The notes: generated by a model from the sequence alone, not told the origin. Counted from the stretch's first letter, positions 46,352 through 55,445 are shown. The stretch is DNA of 64,000 nt from Bryobacterales bacterium (GCA_016721425.1 JADKID010000009.1:1-64000); one strand, 5' to 3'. Translations and numbers: made by a program.

Positions 46352-46360
46352 TCTGTTTGT

Positions 46361-46816
46361 CTACCTGATTTCGAGCGGGAGTTCGAGCTTCACCGTGCGG
46401 GGCGGCAAACACTGCTTGTCGTCACAGACCTGGTAGCGGGCATGGACGGCCAGAGGGGCCGCGCCGGGCTTGGCGTCCTTCGCCACTGCCAGAGGCAGCA
46501 CAAACTCCGCGCCGCCTTCGTACGACTCCACATCCATCTGAAACGTATCGTCGAACTTGCTCAGCGGCGCCGAAGCGTCAATGGCGCCTGCCAGACGGAA
46601 CGGCTGCCCCTCGGGCAGGACGATGGTGGTGGCGATGGGGCCGCCCTCCATCTTCTTCAAGGAATAGAGGTGCCAGCCGGGCGCGATGGTGGCTGTCACC
46701 GTCACGGCCAGCTTGCCGCCTGCCTTGGCGGCACTACCTGCCGCTGGCGCAGTGACGGCCCACTGCACTGGCGCGGCCTGCAGCAGCAGCGCGAACAGCA
46801 GAGCGGGCGCGATCAA
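46361..46816 (-). CDS. Stand-alone DsbD N-terminal-like domain protein
   Basis: 151 residues, signal peptide (MIAPALLFALLLQAAP). The immunoglobulin-like fold of the DsbD alpha domain is recognised from IAPGWHLYSLKKMEGG and the cysteine pair in YQVCDDKQCLPPRTV, which in DsbD shuttles electrons to periplasmic partners. The membrane and thioredoxin parts of DsbD are absent. The start overlaps the stop of the thioredoxin/TPR gene by four bases (ATGA), so the two proteins are probably partners in extracytoplasmic thiol redox. Confidence 0.82.
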   Translation of the reverse strand: MIAPALLFALLLQAAPVQWAVTAPAAGSAAKAGGKLAVTVTATIAPGWHLYSLKKMEGGPIATTIVLPEGQPFRLAGAIDASAPLSKFDDTFQMDVESYEGGAEFVLPLAVAKDAKPGAAPLAVHARYQVCDDKQCLPPRTVKLELPLEIR

Positions 46817-48345
46817 GGCTTTGCCTCGGCGTAGACAGACTGGAGCACGGCTTTCGTCTTGACGTCCTGGACAAACGCCACCACGGCCAGATCGGCGGGG
46901 TCCACGGTGGACTTGTGCTCCATGAAGCGGAACTTGCCTTCCTTGTTGTGGCGCTCGTCGTACTTCTCGAAATCGGCGATGTGCTTCTCCAAACCAGCCG
47001 CCACGGCGGCCAGATCGAACGCATGCGTTTCGGACTTCGCCTTCTCGCCCTTCAGCGGGAAGCTGGCGATGGAGCGAACCACCATGGGGTGAAACCGGAT
47101 GCCGTTTTCGCCCGAGTAGCGCAGCTCCTTTTCGAGCAGAAGAACGTTCAGAACCAGATCGGCGGAATCGCTCGCCACGTCTGTCACCGAGATGCTGGCC
47201 CGCACCACGCGGCGGTCGTTGGCGGCTGTGAGTTTAAGAGCGGCAAACGGCTCGGCCAGCATTTGCCTCTCAACCGTTTGGCGGATCTTCGCTTCGAGAT
47301 CGACGGCCATCTCGCGGGTGCCCCCGCCGGTAGTGGCGTTTCCGTCGATGGCGTAGGTGGGGACACCGCGGCCCGCCTGCCATTTCCAGCGCGCCACGGT
47401 GTCCGTGTTGGACATCGGGTCCGGCCTGGGGACGTGCTCGTGGTACATCACCACGGCCACGTCAGAGCGGCTGTAGCGCTCCAGGACCGCATCAAAGGAG
47501 AGATCCGCTGCCACACAAGGAGGACAACCCGCACCCGTGTAGACCTCCGCCAGCACCACGCGAGCCGATCGCTGCCCGCTCTTTCCGTACTTCTCCGCGT
47601 GGAGCGGGCTGGGGAAGACCGCTTTGTAGCGCTCGTCGAGAAACTCCTGCTCGCCGGCGGCCGAGCCCTTGACCTTCCGATACGCCTCGCTGAATTTCTG
47701 GCGGGACTCGGGAGTGGCGCGCGCCAGCATGCCCTGCGCGTAGTAGCCGAGCGCCTCGGGGCCTTTGCCTTCCTTCAGGAGAATGTCGCCCAGGGCGAGG
47801 GCCGCTGCGCCGAAAGAGGGGTTCTGCTGCAGCGCGTCCAGGAAGACGGGCTTTGCCTCGGCGTGCTTGCCCCGCGCCAGGAGGGCCTGCCCGAGCGTCT
47901 CGTTCATGCGCGCCCGCTGCCCGTCGTAGCGGGACCGGCTGGGCGATTCACCCTTGGCCTGCGCCGTGAACGCCTCCCAGGTGTACTGGGCCACGGCCAG
48001 GCGGGCGGCGCGCTCGGCGTCTTTGGGTAGCTTCTTGGCCCCGTTCAGCTCTGCGGCGAGGAACCGGTTCATCTCGGCGGAGTCGACCGGCGGCAGCGCT
48101 TTGGTGATGGCTTTGGTTCGGCGCACGGCGTCTTTGGGATCCACGGCCAGGGCAGCCGCTATGAGCTCGCGTCTGGCAGTGCCCGCCCGGTTGCTCGTTG
48201 GATACTCGACCAGAAACCGGTCCAGTGCGGCGAGTTTGGCCGCGGGCTCTTTCAGGCGGTAGGCGGCCTGGTAGGCCTTGGCATCGGGCGTCTCCTGTGC
48301 CAACAGCGAGCCGGCGCACAGCAGAGCGGTAATCAAGACACGCAT
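46813..48345 (-). CDS. Secreted TPR protein with thioredoxin-like domain
   Basis: 510 residues, signal peptide (MRVLITALLCAGSLLAQ). The first 220 residues form TPR-like helices (LGQALLARGKHAEAKPVFLDALQQNP). The following domain has a thioredoxin-type active site, GAGCPPCVAAD, with C274 and C277, and then a cis-Pro region (GRGVPTYAIDG). The last 150 residues are beta-rich. It is probably an extracytoplasmic thiol-disulfide protein working with the DsbD-N protein that follows. It starts 15 bases after the GH2-like gene on the same strand. Confidence 0.8.
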   Translation of the reverse strand: MRVLITALLCAGSLLAQETPDAKAYQAAYRLKEPAAKLAALDRFLVEYPTSNRAGTARRELIAAALAVDPKDAVRRTKAITKALPPVDSAEMNRFLAAELNGAKKLPKDAERAARLAVAQYTWEAFTAQAKGESPSRSRYDGQRARMNETLGQALLARGKHAEAKPVFLDALQQNPSFGAAALALGDILLKEGKGPEALGYYAQGMLARATPESRQKFSEAYRKVKGSAAGEQEFLDERYKAVFPSPLHAEKYGKSGQRSARVVLAEVYTGAGCPPCVAADLSFDAVLERYSRSDVAVVMYHEHVPRPDPMSNTDTVARWKWQAGRGVPTYAIDGNATTGGGTREMAVDLEAKIRQTVERQMLAEPFAALKLTAANDRRVVRASISVTDVASDSADLVLNVLLLEKELRYSGENGIRFHPMVVRSIASFPLKGEKAKSETHAFDLAAVAAGLEKHIADFEKYDERHNKEGKFRFMEHKSTVDPADLAVVAFVQDVKTKAVLQSVYAEAKP

Positions 48346-48360
48346 ATCTTGATTGTCGCT

Positions 48361-49578
48361 CTATTCGGGCGCCACGCGCACGGCCCGGTTGGCCGTCGCG
48401 GCCTTGCCGCTACCGTCCCGGGCGTAGACAAACACGCGGTAGTTTCCGGGGGCCGCCGGCAGTTTCAGCTCCGTGGTGGAACCGCTGGCCTTTGCCAGGA
48501 CGGCCGTGGATTCCTCCCGATCGCCACCGGTGGAGGGGTTATTGGAGACGTCCAGGCGCAGGTCCCATTCCAGCTTCAGCGGGCCGCCCTCGGGATCTTC
48601 GGCCTGCACGCTGCATTGCAGCCGCCCTTTCGCCTGGGTAACGGTGATGCCGGTGATTCGCGGCGCGCGATCCGTGGACCACTGGCCGGTCCAGGAGTGG
48701 CTGATGGCATCCACGGTGTCCAGCGGCGTGCCATCGGGGAGGAACATCCCGTACCAGGTGTGGGTCTTCTCCTGTTTCTGCCCCCAGAGGAAGACGTAGG
48801 AGCCCAGGCAGCGCGGTTGCCCGGCCACGGCGTGGGCGTAGGCCTTTTCGTAGAACGCCGCCTTCTCCGTGCTGGTGTCCTCGATAGGCATGCCCCACTC
48901 GGTCTTCGCCACCTCCCAGTGGCCGCGCGGGCCAAACTCGGTGACGAGCCACGGCTTCTTCCAGCCCTGCGCCGCCAGGGCCTCGGGCAGCCTGAGCATG
49001 CCGCCATAGGCGTTGACGCCGACGGCGTCGAGCGTGGGGCAGTGCTCGGCGAGGTCCACCAGATTGGACTTACCCACGCCGGCGAGGACCGTGATGACGG
49101 GATGGTCCGGATCCTCCTGTTTCACGATGCGCGCCAGTTGCTCCACTTCTTTCCAGATCAGGAGGCGCTGCTCGGGCGTGGCGTTCAACTCCGTCTCGTT
49201 GCCCAGCGCCCACATCAATAGCGCGGGGTGCCCCTTGAGGGCCCGCACCGTCTGGCGCGCCTTTTCCCGCTGGGCGGCTACCTGCGCCTTGTCGCTGTAG
49301 TCGAAGCCCTGGCGCGGCTTGCCGACGCTGAGGCCGGCGAGAATGGTGAGCCCGTGCTTGTGCGCCTCGTCGAGCTGTTCTCTGGTGGGCGCGCTCCACG
49401 TTCGGCACGAGTTCCCGCCGGCGGCGGCCAGCAGGTCCATGCGCCAAGTGCCGCCCGCGCCTTTGATGTAGTAGGGCCGGCCGCCGCGCTCCAAGCGGAA
49501 ACCATCGCCGCTGGCAACGATGCGAACCTGCGCGGGCAACACGCCACCCGCTATCATCAGCAATAACGCTAGTTTCAT
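48361..49578 (-). CDS. Secreted GH2-like (clan GH-A) glycoside hydrolase
   Basis: 405 residues from the ATG at 49578, where a signal peptide begins (MKLALLLMIAGGVLPAQ). The TIM barrel has YIKGAGGTWRMDLLAAAGGN, the acid/base glutamate in MWALGNETELN and the nucleophile glutamate in WLVTEFGPRG, as in GH2 enzymes. A beta-sandwich domain follows from about residue 290. The substrate is unclear. Its start codon overlaps that of the divergent CRTAC1-like gene within CATG at 49576-49579. It leads a reverse-strand operon with the thioredoxin and DsbD-N genes. Confidence 0.82.
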   Translation of the reverse strand: MKLALLLMIAGGVLPAQVRIVASGDGFRLERGGRPYYIKGAGGTWRMDLLAAAGGNSCRTWSAPTREQLDEAHKHGLTILAGLSVGKPRQGFDYSDKAQVAAQREKARQTVRALKGHPALLMWALGNETELNATPEQRLLIWKEVEQLARIVKQEDPDHPVITVLAGVGKSNLVDLAEHCPTLDAVGVNAYGGMLRLPEALAAQGWKKPWLVTEFGPRGHWEVAKTEWGMPIEDTSTEKAAFYEKAYAHAVAGQPRCLGSYVFLWGQKQEKTHTWYGMFLPDGTPLDTVDAISHSWTGQWSTDRAPRITGITVTQAKGRLQCSVQAEDPEGGPLKLEWDLRLDVSNNPSTGGDREESTAVLAKASGSTTELKLPAAPGNYRVFVYARDGSGKAATANRAVRVAPE

Positions 49579-51334
49579 GACGCCGACCATTCTACGCCCC
49601 GCCGTGCGCGCGGTTCTTCTCTGTCTCTGCATCGCCGCGATGCTGTGGGGACAGGGCATGGCCTCGCGCGGAGTCAAGCCCCAGCCGCGCGCCAAGTTCA
49701 GCGGCAAGCCGTGGGATTCCAAACTCACCAACATCGCGGCGCAGGCCGGCCTCACCGCGCCGACGATTTTCGGCAACGAGACGAACGTGCAGTACATCAG
49801 CGAGACCTCCTCGGGCGGGATCGCGTTTCTCGACTACGACAACGATGGGTGGCTGGACATTTTCATTACGTCCGGCACGCGCTTTGAGAATCCGCCGCCG
49901 GGCGCCACCAACCGGCTCTACCGCAACAACCATGACGGCACCTTTGCCGATGTGACGGAGAAGGCGGGGCTGACGCGCACCGGGTGGGCGCAGGGCGTGA
50001 CGGTGGCGGACTACGACAACGACGGCAGGCTCGACATGCTGGTGACGTACTGGGGGGATAACGCGCTCTACCGGAACAACGGTGATGGCACGTTTACCGA
50101 CGTGGCCGCCAAGGCCGGCCTGATTCATTCGCCTACACCGGCCCGCCCAATCTGGCACGCCGGCGCAGCGTTTCTCGACTACGACCGCGACGGGCACCTG
50201 GACCTTTTTTCGAGCGTGTATGTGGATTACGACCAGGCCCGCACGCCGCGCCCGGGGGAATCGTCCAACTGCAACTGGAAGGGCGTCGCGGTGCCGTGCG
50301 GCCCGCGGGGCTTGAAGCCGGCGCGGCACTACCTGTATCACAACAAGGGCGACGGTACGTTTGAGGATGTGAGCGAGAAGAGTGGGGTATCTCAATCGCG
50401 ATCATCCTTTGGCATGACCGTACTGACAACGGATTTCGATGAAGACGGCTGGCAGGATGTTTATGTGGCGTGCGACTCCACACCCAGCCTGCTGTTCCGC
50501 AACAATCACGACGGCACCTTTACCGAGGAGGGCATCGAGCGCGGCATCGCGCTCAACGACGACGGCATGGAGCAGGCGGGCATGGGCCTGACCCTGTCGG
50601 ACTACAACGGCGACGGCATCCTGGATATTTTCAAGACGCACTTCGCGGACGACACGCAGATGCTGTATCAGGGCGACGGCAAGGGCCAGTATCGCGACGT
50701 TTCGTTGAAGGTGGGCATTGGCGTGGAGACGCGCTTCATCTGCTGGGGCGTGGGCATGCCGGATCTGGACAACGACGGCTGGCCGGACATCCTGCTAGTG
50801 ACCGGCAGCGTGTACCCGGAGGTGGAGAAGGACCTGCCGGCGTATCCCTACCGCACGATCCCGCTGATGTTCCGCAACCTGGGCAACGGCAAGTTTGAGC
50901 AGTTGATCGAGATGGCCGGTCCGGCGATACTGGAGCGGCATTCGTCGCGCGGATCGGCGTTTGGCGACTTCGACAACGACGGCGATGTGGATGTGGTGGT
51001 CTGGAACCGCAACGAGCCGCCCTCGCTGCTGCGGAACGATTTGAAGTCGACGAATCACTGGCTGCAGGTGCGGCTGACGGGGACCGTGTCGAATCGCAGC
51101 GCCATTGGGGCACAGGTGACGCTGGAGTTTGCGGGGCGCAAGAGCACGCAGGTGGTGTTGAGCCAATCGAGTTTTTATTCGGCGAGTGATCTGCGGCTGC
51201 ATTTCGGGCTGGGGGGGGCGACGGGGGCGGAGATCGTCGTGCGGTGGCCGACGGGCAAGCGCGAGCGTTTCGCCGCTGCGAAGGTGGATACGGTTGTGGC
51301 GTTGAAGGAAGGATCGGGCAAGCCCGTGAACTGA
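49577..51334 (+). CDS. Secreted CRTAC1/ASPIC-UnbV protein with FG-GAP repeats
   Basis: 585 residues. The start ATG 49577 gives the signal peptide MTPTILRPAVRAVLLCLCIA; an upstream ATG at 49520 would add 19 residues. Repeated VCBS/FG-GAP blades with calcium-binding DxDxDG-like loops fill the protein (FLDYDNDGWLDIFITSG, VADYDNDGRLDMLVTYWG, FGDFDNDGDVDVVVWN). The C-terminal ASPIC/UnbV domain reads IGAQVTLEFAGRKSTQVV and LHFGLGGATGAEIVVRWPTGKRE. Such proteins are abundant in Acidobacteria and probably bind glycans or cell surfaces. It ends six bases before the CHASE2 kinase and may be co-transcribed with it. Confidence 0.92.
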   Translation: MTPTILRPAVRAVLLCLCIAAMLWGQGMASRGVKPQPRAKFSGKPWDSKLTNIAAQAGLTAPTIFGNETNVQYISETSSGGIAFLDYDNDGWLDIFITSGTRFENPPPGATNRLYRNNHDGTFADVTEKAGLTRTGWAQGVTVADYDNDGRLDMLVTYWGDNALYRNNGDGTFTDVAAKAGLIHSPTPARPIWHAGAAFLDYDRDGHLDLFSSVYVDYDQARTPRPGESSNCNWKGVAVPCGPRGLKPARHYLYHNKGDGTFEDVSEKSGVSQSRSSFGMTVLTTDFDEDGWQDVYVACDSTPSLLFRNNHDGTFTEEGIERGIALNDDGMEQAGMGLTLSDYNGDGILDIFKTHFADDTQMLYQGDGKGQYRDVSLKVGIGVETRFICWGVGMPDLDNDGWPDILLVTGSVYPEVEKDLPAYPYRTIPLMFRNLGNGKFEQLIEMAGPAILERHSSRGSAFGDFDNDGDVDVVVWNRNEPPSLLRNDLKSTNHWLQVRLTGTVSNRSAIGAQVTLEFAGRKSTQVVLSQSSFYSASDLRLHFGLGGATGAEIVVRWPTGKRERFAAAKVDTVVALKEGSGKPVN

Positions 51335-51340
51335 GCGCCC

Positions 51341-53185
51341 ATGCCCCGCCGCGTCTCCATCCCGCTTCTCTACACCGCCTTCGCTACCGCGGCGGCGGCC
51401 GCGGCCATTCTGCTTTCGTGGACTCCGCTGGCAGCGCAGTTTGACAACAACATCTACGACTACCTGTTCCGGTTGCGCCCGACGCAACGCGAGGAGAACG
51501 GCGTGGCGCTGGTCACCTTCGACGAACGCTCGCTGAGCGAGCACGGCGGCATCCGCGGTATGCGCCGCGCTTTGGCTGGCGCGCTCACGCAGATGGCCGC
51601 GGCTCCGCCTAAGGTAGTGGCGGTCGATGTGACTCTCACCGATGAGGGCGACGAAAGGGAAGACGCCGCGCTGGAGGCGGCCTTCGCCCGCACGGGCAAC
51701 CTGATCCTGGGCAGCGAGATGATGCCCGACTCCTCGGCCTGGCAGGACCCGATCCCGCGCTTCCGGCGTTCCGCTCAGGCTTTGGGCCATGTCCATGCGA
51801 TGGCGGGCCCGGACGACGAGATCAACCGCCGCGTGGCGCTGGAGCGCGTCTCCGGCCGCACGCGCCGCTGGGCTCTCTCGCTGGAGGCTCTGCGGCTGGC
51901 GACGGGGGCGGCGGAGATTGAGAGCTCGCCCACGGATCTGACGCTGGGTGCGCGGGTGATCGCCTCGCGCTGGGATGAGGGCCGCCCGTTGTGGGTGCGC
52001 TACCGCGATCCGGCGGCGATGGTGCGCATCCCTATCGGCGAGGTCATCGCCGGCCGGCGCGTGGCGGAGTTGCAGGGGCGGATCGTCTTCATCGGCGTCA
52101 CGGCGCAATCGGCTGTGCAGGACCGGCTCTTTACGCCGCTTTCGGGCGGCATCCCGATGCCGGGGGTGATCATTCACTCGCAGGCGTATGAGACCATGGC
52201 GGCGGCGGACTTTCTGCAGGAAACCGGACCGCTGATGCCGCTGATGCTGGCTCTGCTGGTGGCGGCGCTGGCCGCGGCGCTCTTCACGCTGGCGCGCGGG
52301 TGGCTCTCCTACGCGGCCGCCGCGGTGCTGCTGGTGGCAGTCCACGCCACGCCCTATGTGTGCTTTACCCAAGGCATCATCCTGCGGCCCTTTGCGCCGC
52401 TGGCCGCGGCCTGGCTGGCCGTGCTGACGTGCGCGGGATTGCAGTATTTCTACGTGCGGCGCCAGCTCTTCGACAGTGAAGCGACCACCACGCGCTATCA
52501 GCAGGCGTTCCACTTTGTGGCACACGAGATGCGCACGCCGCTCACCGCCATTCAAGGCTCCAGCGAACTGATCACGCGCTACAATCTGCCGGACCCCAAG
52601 CGCAAAGAACTCGGCCAGATGATCAACTCGGAATCCAAGCGCCTTGCGAAAATGATCACCACGTTTCTCGACGTGGAGAAGCTTACCGCCGGTCAGATGG
52701 AGCTGCGGCTCTCGACGTTCCCTCTACAGGAACTGGTCGATCTCTGCTATCAGCGCGCGCTGCCGCTGGCCGAGCGCAAGCAGATCCGCATCACGTCCGA
52801 CATCGCGGAGAATCTCCCGATTCACGCCGACCGGGAACTGCTGGAATATGCGCTGTATAACCTGATTACTAATGCGATCAAGTACTCATCGCCGGAGACC
52901 GACATTCTGGTTTCCGCCCGCGCCACGCCGCAGGAGATGAGCATCTCCGTGCAGGACCATGGCATGGGCATGGACGCACAGGAGGTGAAGAACCTCTTCC
53001 GCAAGTTCTACCGGACGCGGCGGGCCGAGCAATCCGGCGAGATGGGGACGGGCATTGGGCTTTCGATTGTGCAGCAGATTGTCAGCGTGCACAGCGGCCG
53101 CGTGGATGTGGCCAGCGAGCCGGGGAAGGGCTCCACCTTCACGGTGGTGCTGCCGGCCCAGAGACCACCGGAGACGCTACACTAG
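51341..53185 (+). CDS. CHASE2-domain sensor histidine kinase
   Basis: 614 residues. An N-terminal membrane helix and a large external CHASE2 domain (residues about 30-290, with VALVTFDERSLSEHGGIRG) precede three more membrane helices. Then comes the phosphoacceptor H395 in FVAHEMRTPLTAIQGSSEL, the N box LYNLITNAIKYSSPE, and the ATP-binding glycines DHGMGMDAQ and GTGIGLSIVQQ. It probably senses an extracytoplasmic signal and phosphorylates the response regulator encoded eight bases downstream. The signal cannot be named. Confidence 0.95.
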   Translation: MPRRVSIPLLYTAFATAAAAAAILLSWTPLAAQFDNNIYDYLFRLRPTQREENGVALVTFDERSLSEHGGIRGMRRALAGALTQMAAAPPKVVAVDVTLTDEGDEREDAALEAAFARTGNLILGSEMMPDSSAWQDPIPRFRRSAQALGHVHAMAGPDDEINRRVALERVSGRTRRWALSLEALRLATGAAEIESSPTDLTLGARVIASRWDEGRPLWVRYRDPAAMVRIPIGEVIAGRRVAELQGRIVFIGVTAQSAVQDRLFTPLSGGIPMPGVIIHSQAYETMAAADFLQETGPLMPLMLALLVAALAAALFTLARGWLSYAAAAVLLVAVHATPYVCFTQGIILRPFAPLAAAWLAVLTCAGLQYFYVRRQLFDSEATTTRYQQAFHFVAHEMRTPLTAIQGSSELITRYNLPDPKRKELGQMINSESKRLAKMITTFLDVEKLTAGQMELRLSTFPLQELVDLCYQRALPLAERKQIRITSDIAENLPIHADRELLEYALYNLITNAIKYSSPETDILVSARATPQEMSISVQDHGMGMDAQEVKNLFRKFYRTRRAEQSGEMGTGIGLSIVQQIVSVHSGRVDVASEPGKGSTFTVVLPAQRPPETLH

Positions 53186-53193
53186 AGATTCTT

Positions 53194-54519
53194 ATGGCCC
53201 CGTTGCTGTTGGTGGAAGACGATCCATCGGTCCGCTCGACGATCACCACATTCCTGGAGCTGGAAGGCTACACGGTGGAGGCGGTGTCCTCCACGCGGGA
53301 GGCGTTCGCGCGCCTGAGCAGCCGCAGCTACCCGATCGTCATCTCCGACATCTACATCGACGACCACACGGGCATCGACATTCTCAAAGCTGCCCGGGCG
53401 GCCGATGAGGCGTGCTATGTGATCCTGATGTCGGCCCGCGGCAGCATGGAGACGGTGATGGCCGCCACGCGTGGTGGCGCCTACGATTACCTGGCAAAGC
53501 CGTTTGAGCTGGACGATTTGTTGACTATCGTCAAACGCGCCGAGGGGGTGGGCAGCACGGCGGAAGAGGACGACGACGATGACTTTGAGACCGAGGAGCC
53601 GCTTTCCACTGGAATGATCGGCAGCTCGGCGAAAATGGTGGAGATTTACAAGACGGTTTCGCGGGTGGCGCCGACGGACGCCCTCGTGCTGATCGAGGGC
53701 GAGACAGGCACGGGCAAGGAACTGATCGCGCAGATGCTCCATGCCAACTCGTTGCGGGCGGCGTTGCCGTTCATGCCGGTGGACTGCGCCTCGCTGGCGC
53801 CGTCGCTGATTGAGAGCGAACTGTTTGGCGCGATGAAGGGCGCCTACACCGGCGCGGATCGCGATCGCACCGGCGTCTTTGAAGCGGCCAACGGCGGCAC
53901 GGTATTCCTCGACGAGATCGGGGAGATCGACATGAACTTCCAGCTCAAGCTGCTGCGCTTTCTTCAGGAGAAGGAAGTGCGTCCGCTGGGCTCGTCGCGC
54001 GCCAAGAAGGTGGACGTGCGCATCCTGGCGGCGACGAACAAGAATCTGCGGAAGATGGTGGAAGAGGGCAAGTTCCGCGAGGACTTGTGGTATCGCCTGG
54101 ATGTGGTGCGCATCAGCGTGCCGGCGTTGCGTGAGCGCACCGGCGATGTGCCGTTGCTGGTGGGCGCGTTTCTGAAGAGATACAACGAGCGCTACGGCCT
54201 GGAGACGCGCATCACCGAGAGCGGCATGAAGGCGCTCAGTGACTATACGTGGCCGGGCAACGTGCGGCAACTCCAGCATATGTGCGAGCGGCTGGTGATC
54301 CTGGCGCCCGGCGGGCGGATCACGGAAGACGCGGTTGAGGATGCAGTGCGTTCCGCCAGCCCGAACGATCAGGCCAGCGAGTCTCTGGCCGATACGGAAA
54401 TGGAGCAGATTCGTAAAGTGCTGGCCGCGGCGGGCGGGAACAAAAGCAGGGCGGCCAGGATCTTAGGGATTGAGCGCAAGACGCTGTATCGCAAGCTGGA
54501 GCGAATGGGCCTGGCCTAA
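53194..54519 (+). CDS. Sigma-54-dependent response regulator, NtrC family
   Basis: 441 residues. The receiver domain has phosphoacceptor D52 (VISDIYIDDHTG). The AAA+ domain has Walker A GETGTGKE, the sigma-54 contact loop GAYTGA (Tyr for the usual Phe) and Walker B GGTVFLDEIGEI. The Fis-type helix-turn-helix is GNKSRAARILGIERKTLYRKL. It should activate sigma-54 promoters when phosphorylated by the CHASE2 kinase before it. I found no convincing -24/-12 promoter beside it, so its targets are unknown. Confidence 0.96.
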   Translation: MAPLLLVEDDPSVRSTITTFLELEGYTVEAVSSTREAFARLSSRSYPIVISDIYIDDHTGIDILKAARAADEACYVILMSARGSMETVMAATRGGAYDYLAKPFELDDLLTIVKRAEGVGSTAEEDDDDDFETEEPLSTGMIGSSAKMVEIYKTVSRVAPTDALVLIEGETGTGKELIAQMLHANSLRAALPFMPVDCASLAPSLIESELFGAMKGAYTGADRDRTGVFEAANGGTVFLDEIGEIDMNFQLKLLRFLQEKEVRPLGSSRAKKVDVRILAATNKNLRKMVEEGKFREDLWYRLDVVRISVPALRERTGDVPLLVGAFLKRYNERYGLETRITESGMKALSDYTWPGNVRQLQHMCERLVILAPGGRITEDAVEDAVRSASPNDQASESLADTEMEQIRKVLAAAGGNKSRAARILGIERKTLYRKLERMGLA

Positions 54520-54706
54520 GGCCCGGAGTGCGTCGCAGCTCGGTTCGTCTTAAGTCGGCCATGTTGAGTTCTTCGACACGGCTCCGTAACCTACTGATAA
54601 CAAGACGAATAAATGTTTACAGATTTCGTGCGTTTCGGCGTTAGAATGAGTCAGCTCGCAATCATACGGGAAGTCCCTTAGATTCGGTTGACGGGAGGTC
54701 CATTCC

Positions 54707-54853
54707 ATGTTCGAGTCTCTCGACGAGCAAATGAAGCATGATGACGCCGAGACGTCCACGCCCAAGGAGCGCATGCTCAAGTGGGTTTTGGTCGGTCTCG
54801 TCTCAGTCGTTCTGTTTGGCGGTCTGTATATGGGGGTCCGCCTGCTGGAATAA
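54707..54853 (+). CDS. 48-residue single-pass membrane protein
   Basis: The protein begins MFESLDEQMKHDDAETSTPK, then ERMLKW, then one membrane helix (VLVGLVSVVLFGGLYMGV) and ends RLLE. GGGAGG lies a few bases before the ATG, and the frame stops with TAA. The N-terminal half is charged and would stay in the cytoplasm. Genes this small are often missed. It lies alone between the NtrC-type regulator and a reverse-strand gene, with 187 bases before it in which I see no other gene. The function is unknown. Confidence 0.72.
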   Translation: MFESLDEQMKHDDAETSTPKERMLKWVLVGLVSVVLFGGLYMGVRLLE

Positions 54854-54883
54854 CGGAGGGCGCCCATCTGAACTGAAACAGAG

Positions 54884-54940
54884 CATTCCCTGACGGCTGC
54901 GTCCCGGAATCCAATCCTGGCGCGTGGCCGGCAGGGAATG
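54884..54940. repeat. Inverted repeat with 9-base perfect arms
   Basis: CATTCCCTG (54884-54892) and CAGGGAATG (54932-54940) are exact complements separated by 39 bases. The structure lies between the ends of two convergent genes (54853 and 54954) and could end transcription from both sides, but there is no T tract and the loop is long. Confidence 0.4.
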
Positions 54941-54953
54941 TCTGTCTTGATCG

Positions 54954-55445
54954 CTAGAAAGCGGCTTGTAGGGCCAGGTTGGCAGGCCCGAGCTGCTTCA
55001 TGACATCTTTGACCGCGATGGTGTATTCGCGCCTCGGGTTGTAGAGCCGAAGCACCTGGTCAATATTCTTGTCGCGGTAGAGCCGGGACGTACCCAGTTG
55101 CGCGGCGACCGTATAGATCCCCTCGCGGGTACTGCGGAACTTGCGTTTGCAGTTGTCCCAACCGAACATGTTGTTGTTGTGAGCTTCCTTGCCGCCCGTG
55201 GACTCGATAAAGCTGAGGCTCGGCAAAAGGCGCCAATCCAGATCGTTCTGATCTGCTGCTTGAATGAAGTCGTCTGCGTAGACATAGGCCGGACAGTCGC
55301 GGTCCAGGAAGAACTGCTTCACTCTCAACATCCTTGGGTCGGATTGCTCCACCAAATCGGCGGGGCGTTCGTCGGGGTCGGCAGCCGTGGAACCGGCCAG
55401 CAGGCCTGCAAACAATACCAATCCTCTGGATATCGCTGTCTTCAT
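54954..55445 (-). CDS. Exported lysozyme/glucosaminidase-like protein
   Basis: 163 residues from the ATG at 55445, where a signal peptide starts (AISRGLVLFAGLLAGSTAAD). The core LLPSLSFIESTGGKEAHNNN followed by MFGWDNCKRKF, with Glu in the SFIEST helix, resembles FlgJ/glucosaminidase or lysozyme-like peptidoglycan hydrolases. The Glu in this helix is the likely acid. The downstream helix VLRLYNPRREY is also typical. It is probably a cell-wall hydrolase in the periplasm. A strong promoter lies about 200 bases upstream, leaving a long leader. Confidence 0.7.
   Translation of the reverse strand: MKTAISRGLVLFAGLLAGSTAADPDERPADLVEQSDPRMLRVKQFFLDRDCPAYVYADDFIQAADQNDLDWRLLPSLSFIESTGGKEAHNNNMFGWDNCKRKFRSTREGIYTVAAQLGTSRLYRDKNIDQVLRLYNPRREYTIAVKDVMKQLGPANLALQAAF

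Noticed and set aside
50795..52555. A 586-codon reverse frame opposite the CRTAC1 and CHASE2 genes
   Set aside because: Arg/His-rich shadow spanning two well-supported forward genes.
54520..54706. Possible sigma-54 promoter after the NtrC-type regulator
   Set aside because: No GG-N10-GC pair with the right context could be found; hexamers resembling sigma-70 sites had poor spacing.
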